Shown: piece after piece, positions 13,123 to 28,100 of the stretch | How positions within the stretch are numbered: position 1 is the first letter of the stretch | Layout of the letters: every line of letters starts with the position of its first letter | Origin: Chimonanthus salicifolius | Taxonomy: Eukaryota > Streptophyta > Magnoliopsida > Laurales > Calycanthaceae | Assembly (NCBI GenBank): GCA_013350335.1 | Contig: CM023541.1 | Span: forward strand, 37,254,739 to 37,318,738 | Reading direction: 5' to 3' | Length of the DNA: 64,000 nucleotides | The notes under the pieces: model-generated | Told to the model about the DNA's origin: nothing | Databases searched by the model: none | Seen by the model: only the letters and a program-made list of their open reading frames with translations | Made by a program: the position numbers and the translations under genes

Positions 13123-16100
13123 GTAGATTCTCTCTTTCTCTTTCTTAATTCTTTTTTCTTTTTTTTTTCCTCCCTTTTTTTCTCTTGACCCAAACATGCA
13201 CTCATCTCTCTCTGCCGAATGCAGAACCCTCTTCCGGCCTTGTTTTCCCTTGCCTGCCCCTGTCATCGTCATCATCTTCAACATTGGACGGTTGTAATTC
13301 TTCCAGGTAAATTTTCTTCGAGAATACTCTCTTTGTAACTGGTTTGGCTCTGTTAGCAGTTCCCCTGTAAAAAAATATCTCCTTTAGTTTAATAAATACT
13401 TTCATGTTATATTAATTTTTTCATGTCCCATTAATAACTTCCGGTACCTTCCAAACATCACTGGAAATGAGTATACTCAAGATTTTAATGTCGCTATAAT
13501 ATCACGATTTTTCACAATAATTGCCTAAACATCCATGCATTTTGAAATAATACATTTTTAAGCTTGTTCAAATATTTTTTTGCTGTATTTTCTTATTCTT
13601 GTTTACTTTAATTTCCGTGACATTATCCCAACAATATTGCGATGAAATTCTAAAAGCTTGAAAATATCTGTGTTTATGAAAATGAAAAAAAAAAACCTTA
13701 TTAATGCAATGTGGGTTTCCATGGAAACATAAAGCATGCTCCAGTATCCACATCATAATTATTGTTGTTATCGCCGTCATCTAAGCCTATATTCATCTAT
13801 TTGAGGTCGTTTATGAATTCTACATCTCCACTCGTACCCTTTTAATGCTAAATTGTCTGTCACTGCAAAGCCAATAGAGGACCATTCTAGGGGGTTTAAC
13901 TATGCTGGAAGGTATTTAACAATCAACAGCGTGCTAGTGACTTAGCAGTCTAAAATGTCACTTTTCTATTACTTTATTTCATACCTTAATTAGTCTCCCA
14001 CTTCTCCCAGTACCATGGCATGTCTTCTATTCACATGCTCAATGTTTTTAGAATGTCTTAATTCATTTTCTATTTATTAAAAGTATCTGTTTGGAATTTT
14101 TATTAATTCTATCCTTTCTAGGAATGATTATGATGAAGGGGGCAAGATTGTGTTTTGGTTGTGTATTTTCAAGATGACAAATCTGAAAAATCTGGTATGG
14201 GCTTAACCCAAAAGGATTGGAGTGATGGTCAGGAACCCGCCTCAGGAAGCGGCAGTCTTGAGTTCAATTCTCACTCCATCCCAAAGGGCCGCTCCCCACT
14301 ATGTTACTCGGATTGTGTGGGTAGGGAGGCTTGCACATGCCTTGAGGATTAGTCGGATGCTCTAAGAGGCTTGGCCACCTTGGTCATTAAAAATAAAAAA
14401 TCTGGTATGGGCTTCATGTAATCAGCCATGTTTGATGTCTCTCCTAACAGATGATATTGGTTGGGTGGAGGAAGCAGGAATAACTAAGTTAGAATCATGT
14501 GACGATGAAGGTGTTTGGCATCCACAATGAATCCCACCATAATGGATGGTCTAGATACCCATTAGGTGATTCGGCATTGAGTTTTGATGAAAGAATCTGA
14601 ACCATTTATCTACTGGGCCCCACTGTTATGTGGGTCATATCCAAAGTGACCCCATTACGACATTTGTAATGGTAGATGATTGAAAATCTCACTTTGTCAT
14701 TGCAATTTCTTGGCTTCGTTCCTTTTGTTGTATATTTTCTTTTCATGCTTCTCCTAAATGACTACTGTAAATGAAAGCCATAAAAGAAAGCTTTAGATGT
14801 TGAAATTATTTGTAAACCAACTTTATGGTAAGTGGACTTAATGTTATCCTAACTGAAGTAGGTGTCTAAGTGGGATTATGATTGGAGTAAGTATCTCTTA
14901 AAGGGCTCTTGCTTGGGTTGCTTGATGCTTGTACGTACTGTGTTTTAGATTTGATTGAATGTAAGCAGTTTTTTTTTCCAATGGTGAATGTAAGCAGTTG
15001 TTGTAGCAACAAATCTATTATTGTTCTCTCCCTCACTCCTATCTTTATGCATGCGAGTCTTGAAAGTCCCAGAAACTCAATGTTGGTTGCTTCCATGCAT
15101 ATGGTTGCATGCACAAAAAATGTTTCTTCTCTCTTGGTTTTTAGGAGATTGTTATGCACCGAACACATCGATGCTGGGCTCATCACATTTGTGCAACGTT
15201 TCATATCACATGGTTTACCAGATACTTATTGGATCTAGATCTAAGAACAAGTTTGGTTCCAATGTTTAACACACAGGCCTCTAGGGTCTCCTTTTCTAAG
15301 ATTGTGGTCTACATTGTATAATAATAATATGATAATAAGGAAATAAAAAGGAGAAGAGACGAAATGAAGAATAATTCTTCTCTGATTGTCTATTGAATGT
15401 GTATTTTCCTCTTAGAAGATACATGAATAAATAGGAAGAAGAGAGCCAATTAAGGTGGCAAAAAAGGATACATTAAATCATACAATCACACAGTGGACTT
15501 TTCAAATAGGATTAGTCGGGTCAATTATCCTGTATCGGTCAATAACCAGTGGTGGAGCGGCGGTCATCAGGAGATCCGGCTCAACTTGTGTCGGAATAGC
15601 CACGAACTGAGAGAGAAGACTATTGTGCAAAGAACAATCCTCAGTCTGGATGAGCTTTAAGATAGCAAAGGATGCGAAAGACAACATCAAGATGGGTATC
15701 CCGTGGAGCCTGCATGAATTGGCTAACCACACAAACTACATATGATAAATCTGGCCGGGTAATAGGAGGTAATTCAGTTTCCCTACCAACTTCTGAGAAA
15801 ATGTAGGAGTATCAAGAGGAGTCTCGTCTGAAGCCGATAACTTCGGGTTGACATCTAGTGGAGTGTCAGCTGATTTGCATCCAGAGTATCTGACATCTTG
15901 TATGAAATCAAGGGCATACTTGCGCTGAGATAAGGAGAGTCCTCGAGAAGAACGAGCGACTTCAATACGAAGAAAGTAGCGCAACAGCCCCAGATCTTTA
16001 ATATCATATGTGCGCCATAGATAGTCTTTGAATTTAGAAATGGTTGCAATCATTACCTATGAGAACAATATCACCAACATATACTACTAGAATCATGACC

Positions 16101-19100
16101 ACAAAGTCAAGACGGTAGATAAAGACTAAGTGATCCATTTGACATGGGCTACCCTTGATTGACAAACTTCGGTGGTGGGAGCATATATATTTCATCTTGG
16201 AGATCACCATGAAGGAAATCATTTTTCACATCTAACTGATAAAGTGGCCAATCACAAGTGGTGGCAATGGTAATCAAGAGCCGAACAAATGTAATCTTGG
16301 CCGCAGGGGAGAAGGTTTCCTAATAGTCCACCCTTTTGGCAACCAGATGAGCCTTATACTTGGCAATGGATCCATCTGGATTATGCTTCAAGGCGAATGT
16401 CACGCCCCGCCTTACAACACCTAAACGGATGTGATCTGACTACACAATTTTAGATCACCTGATGCCCTAAACGGGTCTTACATCATAAATCCGTGGCTTT
16501 CATTTCAAACAAATATAACTACATTCACAAGCCACCAAACTCCTCACGTCCACGACCTGCTTAAAAAATGACATTTCATTCATCTTTCCAAATATCTTAG
16601 AGAGAGAAAATATCAATCGCACAAGGATTTCTAAGCGTACCAACTTACTCACATTCCCATATCAATCAAATTATAGTGTTCTCAAATTTAATCTATACTT
16701 GAATTTATTATCCAAGTTCCCACAAACTAAAAATAAACGAATAAACAAATTCCTCAAAGTCTCAAATCAAATAAAGAAAAACAACTTATAATCTAAATGT
16801 TAAATTCTTCAATAAACTATGCGTTTCCAAGTATTCTTTATCGACTCCTTGCCTTCTAAGCTCAGTTTTGATTATCGTCCAGACCCAAGTCCAAGGGATT
16901 GCCGGCAATGTAAGGGATGAGCTCCATGCCCAATGAAGAAAATAATAACACAAACATAGCATATGATATTCCTACTTTCTCACATGATATTTCAAGTAAA
17001 CATAAATAAAAATTTATTTCATGCTCATGCCTTTGCAAAAATGTAATGTTCAATGCAAAATGCCATATTCCAACCCATTATTCACATCTACTGATATTTG
17101 GTGGTCTTCCTGGCGAATCGAGGACAACACAACATCGCCTTTGTGGCCTTCCCACCTAAAGTGAGGATAACACAACCTACCACCAAATAACAGCCATCAT
17201 GACTTGTCACGGATATCACATCTCTTCTACCGTAATGGTCTTCCCACTTAAAGTGAGGCTAACAACACTACCACCGTCGTGGTCTTCGTGACAATCATAG
17301 ATCGCACCCTCATACCCAATGCTATGAATATGAGAATGCTATGCTCAATGCCAATCAGCATGCTTACTTAATCATAACATACTTATAGAATTATGACTTC
17401 CATTCTAAGCAGATTTTTACATCATAATCGATATCTCATTTGCTATAACATGCATATACCTTGAAATAAACATAACAATAGTCCAAGCATCATAATGATT
17501 TGAATTATATAAACCAACATTCAAAGATGTACAATCAAGATTGAAATTTAACAATAACATACAAATAATCATCAATCTACGAATATAAAATCATTGGATC
17601 TTTCAATAACATTAATGGTTAGATTTCACAATTCAGGCGGAGTGAGTCTATTCACGGCCAATAGAATGTTTAGCCAAAATCTCCCTTACACTACTGTGAG
17701 TGAACACCGGATTTCTACCATTATTAACATACACTCAATCTATTCTAGATCCAATGATTATATTCCAAACACACATCAAAATACAATATGTTCATTGCCT
17801 AAACACATAATATAAGGAATTATGTTCAAAAGTATGTAGTGAATTATTTCCCTCACCTAGAAGTGTTCGTATTGAGAATGAGAAGTCCACGTAGCTTCCA
17901 AGTGATAATTATTCTTGAATACCAAAGTCTGCTGCGAATATGTTTTAAAGATTCCAATTACTATTAACATTTCTTCTAACAAATATTTCTAAATAGCATG
18001 GACTAGATCGGTGTATGAGGATTATTAAACATGGGTGATGGGTGCTGCCCTCTCCTATGAATGCTGAAAATACAAGGTTAAGAGGCTAGGTATCCGATGG
18101 TTTTATATCTCAGATCCAAGCTGGACATTAACAAGGCTGGTTTAAGCATGCAGTTTTGGGTAGAATGAGGGCAAGTTTTATTGACCAGATATGAGTGAAG
18201 TTCTGGGACTAGACAACCCTCAACATCAACAGTTTGGAGACTGAAAATCAGTTCTTGCCATCAGCCCTGTTAACTCCAAGGTAGGGGCTGGTTTTCTCTT
18301 GGTTTAAAAGTATACTCGTGTATGAGATACTATCACAAATTCCCAATAGGTCACGCCAAAAATTCAATTAGGGTCAATGGAAGAATTCATAGTAACTAGT
18401 TAAGTGAAAAAGAATAATATCTTCTCAGATTCGTTAATGTAACTAAAGTAAATCACCCTTTCCATAAATCAAATACATACGTAATTAGTCCTTTCCACTG
18501 GACAGAAGGATTGGTTAAAAATTCTAATTAAATGAATAAAAGAACCATTATAATTGTCTTCTAGAAAGAGTGATAAAAATGTAGATTTAGATAAAGGTAT
18601 TTGAAAACCATAAAAGTCCAAATAAGGTAAAAAGTAATTTGTAAACAAGAAGGGTAAATTGTTTGAAGAAGGGCTGCACGATTTTGGGAAAATTGGGTAG
18701 ATGAAGTTTTGGGTCAGTAAACATATTTGTAATCCTACTATAAAATAAAGTAAGGTTGGAGGAAGAGTAGGTTCAACACTAATCAGCGAACAACAGCTAA
18801 CTTCCCATGTTACAATGTAATTAATAACATTAATTTCTAATCAAGGGGGTGAAAACTTGAGGTTTTGCAATACACGGGTATACTATGGGCCACGGCTTGG
18901 GCAACAAGGGTTGCTTGCAGTCACAAGGCAGCCAAGGGAAGGAGGCCACGGTTTGGGCTGCACCTAAGTAAATAAATTTTGGAAATAAAAATATACATAA
19001 GCATGGTTTGTACCTAAAAACAGTCTCAACTTAGAATGATTTAGGGAAAAGACTGAGTTGGGAACTGTTCACGGATAAGGGACTGGGGACATGTCCGAGT

Positions 19101-22100
19101 CACCTATTGATTTGATCCCACTGCTGAAAGAAGAAGGGAAAAAATCATCACCATCCAACAAGGATTGGTTGGTTGGCTGACTCGAAATTTACAAAGGGGA
19201 GAAGAGAAAGAAGAAACCCATGGGAGAAGAAGAACATAGAGGAAACTAGAGGGGCATACTTGTTACTTGCTGTAATTTGGAAACACAGACGACAAAAAGT
19301 TGGTCACGCGGTGGTCCGGAACTCTGCTGCTCAAACCGGAACTTGGTCTTCGAAGAGGAGGGGAAAGAGAGGTACCGATGTATGCGTGAGAGCAAATTAG
19401 GGGTTTTCCCTTTCCGCTTGGGGCTTTAAGTAGATGTTTGGGTCGGCCGCACCAATTCCGGAAGGAGTAAAGGAAAGGAAAGAAGGGATTTGAGTCCCAC
19501 TCGAGAAAGGAAAGGAAGAAGAAAATTTTGGGAAAATTTCCCCATGGAATACGGTAGTGGATAGGAAAGAGATAGGGTGAGGAACGAAAGGGGTCAAGAC
19601 GGGTTTTATTTTCTATCGGGAGTTTAGGGATTTTGGGAGGGATTGAAGGGTCGAAGGGAACTTATGGAAATGAAGATAAAAAATCAAGAGGAGTGTGGGT
19701 CCAAAGGGCCCACACGATTTGGGTAAATTCTATTCTCTGAAATAAAAATCTATATAAATACATTTTTATCTATAAGATAAAAATCTCCCTAGACTAATCT
19801 CAAGGTGAAGGAATTTTGGACAATTAATTTCGACCAGGGAAGGTGAGTCCCTTTAAATTATTGATTTTAATAAATTGTCCTTTATTTTTCTTTTAATGAA
19901 TTTGTCAATCATCGATTAAATTCTAAACACTTAAAATTTAGAATTTAGTTATTGATTTTAAATTCTTAATAGAATATTTCCAATTGAAATTCTAAATTAG
20001 GGGAATTTAAAAGTCTTAAGTGACAACTTATTTTCCATTTACTTAATTTTAAATTCGAAGGGGATAAATTTGTAAATTCTCATTGAGGAGAAAGTGTGTG
20101 CAATCGGGGTCTACTATTCAATCCCTAAATTCAATTGTGTTTTCCCCAAATAAATTTATCAAATTAAACTAACAAATCAATTTAAACTACAACAATTTTC
20201 TAAATTAATTTTACGCACCACTATTGAACCGCTACTCCAGGTCAGGTCATTATAGCAAATATCCATTTGCAACCAACTGGAGTTTTTCCTAGAGGGAGAG
20301 GAACCATATCCCAAGTGTGATTTTTTTCGAATGCAACAAATTCCTCATCCATGGCTGCTTTCTAGGAGGGATCTCGAAGGGGTGTCAATCCTCTTGGGAA
20401 TCTTAATGTTGTCCAGAGCTGTAAGAAAACTATGATAGAAAGGAGAAACAACATGATATGACATAAATTTAGCAAGGGGTTGACTGATACAAGTAAGCTT
20501 ACCTTTACGAAGCGCAATAGGAAGATCAGACGCAATAATGGTGGATGGATCTGGACATGGGGCAGGGAGGTGGTGGCATCTGCTGGAAGTGGAGGCCGGG
20601 GCCTGCATTGATACACCAGAATGGGCTTGGCAGTGCTAGAAGGGTTGGTATCTGTACGAATAAGAGAGAGAACATGAGAGAGTGAAGAAATAGATGGTGT
20701 TGTAAAATATGGGACCTTTTAAAAAAAGGTGACATCCATGAACACATAGTGTCTGCCATTGAGGGGATCAAGACACTTGTAACCTTTATGAAATGGTGAA
20801 TAACCCAAAAAAACACATTGCACAACCCGGGGGAAGAGTTTAACACCAAAAAACTGGGGAACAAAACATACACACCCAAAAACATGTAAAGGAAGAATTA
20901 GGATGGTTTTATGTAAGGATAAAATGTCAATAGGGGACTTGTCTACACGGTATGGCATTCTCTTAATAAGATAACACGAGGGTAAAATAGCTTCGAGCCA
21001 ATATGAAGGTGGGACATGCATGATAAAAAGAAGAAAACGGGCTACCTCAAGAAGGTGTTGGTTTTTTCGTTCAGCTACAACATTTTGTTGAGGTGTAGAT
21101 GGACACGAAAGTTGGGATTCGACACCATGGTCTTGCTAAAATTTAACAAAGGAATATGACAAATATTCCCCCACATTATCACTGCGCAAAATTTAAGTTT
21201 TACAAGCAAATTAAGTTTCCACCCAGTTGTAAAACGTGCGAAAATGATCAAACACCTCAGATTTATGTTTCATCATATAGGTCAAAGTCATGCGTGAACG
21301 ATCATCAATAAAAGTAACAAAATAACGAAAACCAGTGTGAGAAATAGAAGGAAATTGCCAAAAATCAGAGGAGATAAGAGAAAATAATGTAGATGCACGG
21401 TTAGTGAGAGGAGGAGGAAAAGTAGGTCTAGTATATTTGCCATATTGGCAACGTTCACACTCAAAATGATGAAATGACAAAGCAAGAACAAGCTTCTTCA
21501 AAACAGAGTCGGAAGGATGTCCTAGTCGGCAATGTTAAAGCCACACATCTGGTGAGGAGGAGGTCGAACAAGCTTCAAAGCCGCCGGTCTGTGGATCGAG
21601 AAGGTACAAGCCTCCAATCGTGAGGTTCAGGTCGAAGAGAAAGGGAGTGTCCCTTTCCCAGCAATAGCAGTATATGACTCATTAGCTAATTTTACTTGAC
21701 CACAAGAAACATGTGAAAGGGAAGAGAAAAGATTAGACAAACCGGCCATATGGTCTATGGCCTTGAAATCAATTATCCTACTATAGCGAGGTAAATGATA
21801 CACCACAGTGGTTAATCTCTTTCAAGAGGTCTTTGCGTGATTTTGAAGAAGGTATCCACCAAGTTTTGATTGGAATCCTAAGTGATACCAAATTGTGGAT
21901 TGGGGATGAGGACAAGTGGATCTGGTCCATTGAGCCGTCAGGGTCTTTCTCGGTAAATCAATGCTTTGTTCGGCATATGCATCGAATTCGTACTCATCTC
22001 CTATTTGCAATATGGCTTGGAGCAATTTGGTCCCCCCTAGAATTCAATTCTTTATGTGGACGGTTTTGAAAAAGAGGATCCTGCTCAGACAAAATCTTAT

Positions 22101-25100
22101 GAGAAGGTGCATTATTCCAACTGAGGCTCCATTAGTGTGTCCATTATGTGAGGTCGAGGAGGAATCAGTTGCTCACTTGTTATGCAAATATCGTTTCACA
22201 TGGGTGGCTTGGTACTCGTTCTTGAGGCTGTTTGGGTGTTCGTGGGTTCTAAGTAGTTGAGTGGAGGAGTTATTTGAGCCTTGGATGGAGGGTCCCTTTA
22301 GAGGGAGATATAGAGTGGCTTGGAAAATGGTTCCGTTCGTTGTCTCGTGGGCTATTTGGAAAGAGCGCAATGAGAGAATCTTTGAGGGAAAGAGAGGAGA
22401 CCCCGGAGATGTGTTTGATAGGGCAAAATGGAAAATGATTGGTTGGTTGTTTGTTTGCAAGGAATTTCGGGGTCTAACACCTGAGGATTTTTACTTGTCT
22501 TAGGATGGTTGTATGAAAGGTGTTGGTAGAGCTAAAAAGAGATTGGTCAAGTGGGTTGCGCCACCCCTAGGTTCATGTAAATTCAATGTTGATGGGGAGG
22601 CAAGCGGTACACCTGGGCCGGCAAAAATAGGAGGTGTGTTATATGATGATAGGGGTAGAACGTTGGCAACTTTTTCCAAATCTGTAGGTCTGATGGAGTC
22701 TAATGAGGTTAAATTGAGGGCAATTAGGAGAGCACTTCAGATTTGGTTTGGGTTTAGGAATGGTAACCTCATTATCGAATGTGATTCAACCAATGCCATC
22801 TCTTGGGCTAGTAATAGAAAATCCCCCCCGTGGAGGTTCATCGGTATTGCTAGGGATATTTGGACGTTGTGCAGGCGAGGTGGCTTCTCTTTCACTCATT
22901 CACCTCGATCAGCAAACGGTGTGGCAGACTTTTTAGCGAAAGCTGGTGTTCACTTACAAAGACCATCTTTGGAATTTTTCTCATCTCACCAGCCTTGAAT
23001 CTTGGGGATTGGGGGTTCATTTGGATCTTGTGTTGGGTGGACCATTTGTTGTATCTTTTATTTCTTTTTATCCTGTTTATTTTTATGTTTCTTTTCCTTT
23101 TATTTGGTTATAAGTATATATCTCCTATACTTGGATCCCTACTTTTGTATTTCCTTTCATTTTAGTGGTATTAAGTTGTCAATGTTCCAAAAAAAGAGAA
23201 GAAACAGTAGAAGATGCCATTGGTAAGTAAGGAAATAGAAAAAAGGAAAAAGGGCACCTGATATAACAACAAAGAGATGACAATAGAAGAGGAGAAAGCC
23301 CAATAAAGTCCAGCTAACCAATTTGCAACCACTCAGACAGAAGAAGGCATCGATGCGGGTCCCATCAACCACGAGAAGGAGCGGAACCCTTTGTAGATAG
23401 AAAGGCAAGCAAGTGTAATGACAATAACGCAGCAGCAACTAAATCAGAGGACCAAGAAGTTCCTCCTCTACTATTGGTGTCGCCCCCCACTGGTGCTCTC
23501 CACTCCCACCTGACTGATCTTGTCTTCAACAACAACTAAATCAGAGGACCAAGAAAATCCTAGCACAACAACAAGATCTATAAGAAGCAAGGAGCAAAGG
23601 CAAGCCCACTAATGACGAAGACAAGATCAGTCAGGTGGGAGTGAAGCACCAGTAGGGGGCGACACCAATAGTAGAGGAGGGACTGCAGTAAGGTGAAACC
23701 CAGCAAGCGTGGAAGAGAAAATCCCAAAATCTAGGATGTTGGGCGTCTGTGTAGCACTGCAGAAAAACAGTCAAAGGGACCCCATTGTTGACCGAAACCC
23801 AAAGTCAACGTGACGCGTAGGTAGGTGGGCCAGAGGCGACCATGGTGGTGGAGAGCCAAGTGGCAGAAGGGCTGTATCCCTGTGGATCTTCAGGAAAAAC
23901 CGAGAAAAGGGGTTTTCTGGATTGAAACAGGCACTGTAGAAGGAACAACCGAAAACTAGACTAGGAGTAGGTAGATCAGCAGATGCACCTTACAGATGGA
24001 AAGAGCCTCCAAAAAAAGGGCAGTAGTTTGTAGGGGTCTCTTTGCCGAGATCTTCGTCGGAAAAAGATGAATGGCAGCGAAGATGGGAACACAACAATGC
24101 ATGAACGGCTAACCAAATATCAGAAAAATCACAGAAAATGGGGGCCCACCAATATCAGATGGGGCTGCAACCAGGTTCGATGAAATCCAAGGGCATGGGC
24201 GAATCTAAGGGAGGCTGCTGGAAGTGAAGCACAATGAGAGAGCTGATCGAACCAAAAAACCCAAGAACTGGGTTTGTCCAGGCGTGAACTGTCCTGTAGA
24301 AGTGGCAGCCAAAAGCAGACAAAAAAGTCTTCAGAAAGCCAATCGGGTCCCACAGAAGGAGAGATCTAGAAAAAAAAAACGGCAGGATGTGGTAGGTTCC
24401 CGCCGGCAAACTCTTCGCCGGAAAAGGTGTGACGACCGAGAAGTAAAGCAATGCTGAAAAAAACCAGCGGCAGACAGTGTCTGAAAATCTAAAAGAAGAG
24501 TCATAAATCCTGGGAGAAAACTTCCAAGACTGAAGAAGGAAGAAGGGAGGAGAAGTTCCACTACAGATCCTCAGAGATTGGGGCTGAAGGGGACACTAGA
24601 ATTTGGCGATGTTTAGTAACGCCAGTGGGGAACAGTAAAATGTAAAAACAAATCTCCTTAAAGGGTCCAAAAGATCGTTCTGGTTAATACCATGTAAAAT
24701 AATAATATGTGAAAATAAGGAAATAAGAAAGAGAAGAGACGAAATGGAGAATAATTTTTCTATGATTGTATATTGAACTTGTATTTTCCTCTTAGAGGAT
24801 ACATGAATAAATAGGAAGGAGAGAACCAATTAAGGTGGCAAAAAAAGAAATACAATAAAGAAGCTTATCTACATTAAATCATATAATCACATAGTTGACT
24901 TTCGAAAATAGGATTAGTAGGGACAATTATCCTGTATCGGATCCCACAACATCAGTATCTTTTGTCTGGCGTTGATTATGTATTTGGAAATGAATCTCTT
25001 GTTCTATTTTGCTACCTCACAGCTATTTTTTTAGGAGAAAAGCACATTGAAGTACTGGTCTATCAATTAAGATGGTGACTCTTCAATGGATGTTCAATTG

Positions 25101-28100
25101 AGATTTGATTCACCTTTCTTTTAGTTAAAAAATTGTCCTATCACATGAATCTGGCTTTTATCATTTCAATAATATCCCATTTCAAAGAGAAAATTTTTAG
25201 TTCTTTCATTAGAAATGCTTTAAACTCCCTAATTTCACATTCCCTGAGCTGGGAACCAAATGAGCCAATTGTAAATAAGAAAAAATATAATTTCTTCATT
25301 ACTTGAACTTACTTGTACTGATTATGAGCCTGTTGATAGAGTCTATTCGAGAAGCAAATGCAAAATTTATAAGGAAATCATGCAAAGTTATCAAGCCAAG
25401 AGCATGCAAACAATTCTTGAAGCCCTTGAAGATGCGAAACAGAATATAGTAAGGTAAGATATGCACCCCATTTTCAATGCTAAAAGTGATGCCAGTGGTT
25501 TTATTTTGCATGTGAGAAAACCATCATATATCAGGATGCATATCATGTATTGGTTGCATCAGCATGAATTTCCCTAAAATAATGTGGAAAATATTGAAAG
25601 TAAATTGTATTAAAATACTGAAAAGTGAAACAATAAATAGAAAGCTCTGGGTAAACCTATTTTTTAAGAAAAGACAGTAAGAGTCCATTTTCAGATTGCC
25701 TTGTGAATGACTTTCCCGCGTGGAAAGCCTTTGTTAGTGCGGCACATGTAGGCCGATATTGTTAATGAATCTTAACATTGTTTTGACTGATATTTTCATC
25801 CGCTGCTTTCACACACAGGAAAAAAAATTCTTTAAATGCAAATGGAAATAGAAAATAGCTTTGATTTTGGTATTAACTTTTCTGACACTCCCGTATTAGT
25901 AAATGGATTCCATGGTAAGGCCCACAAAGTAAGATTTTCCTTGGCATCCCTTTCCCACCTAAGTTGAAAATGGAAAACAGCACCTTGGGGAAAATTTAAG
26001 AAAACAAAGAAAAGAAAAGAAAATCCCAAAGTTATATTTACGCGTATAATTTAATATTAAGCACGTGAGTTAATAAAATTGATTTTTTAAGTTCCTGAGT
26101 CACATCTAAATATCTAAACAGCATTGTCTGCAACCGGATGCATATTGGCTGGTGTTTTGAAGCATTCTTCTGAGAGTAAATTTTCATATGGACACCACTT
26201 TCTGTTCAAGTTTTTTATTTTTTATCTTTGATTTTACAGCTATAAGCCTGGCTTATGGATTGAAGATGTGGGTGGCTTGAAAAGAAGTAACTATGATATA
26301 CCAAGAACTACGACACTCTTAGTGATTGGACCTAAAGGGTCTGGGAAGAGCAGTCTTGTGAACAGAATCTCAAGGGTCTTTGAAAATGACAAGTTTTCTA
26401 CTGATCGAGCTCAAGTATTTTGTAAGTAATATGACAATTCCTGGATGTTTGCATTCATTGCCATCATAATGTAGAAATGTTTATTTTTAAATGCATATTT
26501 TGATGTCTAACTTTTTCAAATGGATGTACTAATGAATCTAATTACTGCAATTATTTTAATCAAATTAATGTGGTCAAATAGTTATTTCCTACTTGGTGTT
26601 GTTGCTGAAGGATTTGTCTCAAACATTTCAGTGAAAATAATTTAGATATTTCCACTTTATTATCTCTCTTACGTGGTTCAAAAAATCGAAACCATTCACT
26701 GTATCAATCCTTACTGGTTCGTCATACAAACTAGCGATATTTTCATATATCGATTGAACCGTCTGAAAGTTCAAAATTTCATAAAAATTAAAAAAAAATC
26801 AAAAAATCTAGAATATTGGATTATAAACTTTGTTTTCATTCTAACTCAACATATGGGGCAATACCAGTCCCCTTTAAGCCAAATCTGTCCCGCCTCACTC
26901 TATGATCTTGAACTGAATGATGTATTTATAAACTTGAAGATTTTGTGTTCTAATTATTTTAATATCTATTTTGGTCTAAAGATATGCAATAAAAACTAAT
27001 AATTACTAATCAAACATTAAGCAAAATGTTTCATGGTAAGAGTTGAAGACAAAAATATTGAAGTCTTTCATTCATACAATCATGCAATTAGAAGTAGAGT
27101 CTAGAGATATATAATTGACAAAAATCTAATAGCTATTAATAAAAATTGAAAATAAATGATAACGTAACGTTTATGGTGGATTAATTGCTTGGGAGTTACA
27201 CCTCCTTTTGATTGGGAGTTGTAGGACCTTTTATGTAACATTTATGTTGATTGGCAGTTACAGGATTCTTATGTAACAATTTTCATTAATTGTAGCATTT
27301 TATTTATTTCATTCATCGTATTTTTCTCTATATATACAAGTCATTAAGTCAAAATACAGGCATCTTCCAACATTGAGGAAGACACACCAAATGCGTATGT
27401 TATTTTACAGGGTATCGAGCCAAACCTCAATCCTTTTCCTGTGTTCGATTTTGTCCAATGAGAGAGACAAGACCACAAGCCTCTTCTTCTGTCCCTCTGC
27501 CGGAGAAGATGCATCACCGGTAGAGGGAGGAGCAATCTCATTAAGCCCTTCTCCAAAAGTTTCAATTTTTTTCCCGTTTCGCTATTGCCTTCCATTGGTT
27601 CCAAACACACAAAAAAAATCCCTTTGGTTGTATGACGATTCTCTCCTCATTTGGTGGTTTGTAGGACCATTCTCTCCTCATTTGGTGGTCTGTAGGACCA
27701 CACTTTTCGGTGCTCCCGTGGGACTATGATTTTTAGGTGATCCCGCCAGACCAATGTACTCTCCATTCGGTGTTCTGATTTGGCATAGATTTCATCGGAT
27801 TCGTTCTCGGGAGGACTCAGTTGTCCCCATTCTTGTCAGACTTCCCTATCTTGGCCTCCTGGTGCTAATTGATTGATTCTATCGCCGATTTCAACTTTTT
27901 CTTAGGTGTCTTATGCGCCATTGCTTTATTAGGCCATTCGTCGCCTATTGCGATTGTTTTCCTTGCTGGGCTTCCCGATCTTGATTCCTATTGCTGATTG
28001 ATCGATTTCATAGCCGACTTTTACTTTTCGGTATACTATGCCCTTAATTTCTCAGGTCATTCATCGCATGTGTTTGTCACCTATTGCGATAATTTTTCTT

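Larger units (their letters stand above)
15315..24951 (-). mobile_element. Ty1/copia retrotransposon 1, rearranged and nested
   Basis: Two related LTRs frame the element (15315-15538, truncated, and 24693-24951). On the minus strand the order is LTR, a long leader with TGGTATTAACCAG as PBS remnant, GAG-pre-integrase and integrase ([34 protein letters not shown], about 21790-21060), the post-integrase region ([27 protein letters not shown], 21020-20720), reverse transcriptase (about 20490-15740) and an RNase H start ([13 protein letters not shown]) that runs straight into the truncated LTR. A solo LTR (16399-20254) splits the reverse transcriptase, and an L1 fragment (21795-23199) lies between protease/gag and integrase. 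Many stops. It occupies most of intron 4, antisense to the gene. Flanks share only ACAT, so the TSD is unresolved. Confidence 0.88.

Noticed and set aside
15305..15320. Exact TSD for copia 1
   Set aside because: Flanks TACAT and ACATC/TCAGT do not match cleanly for any LTR limit I tried.
27373..27729. 118-residue frame as a gene
   Set aside because: Lies in leader-like sequence just after a PBS remnant, has no domain and no codon bias.
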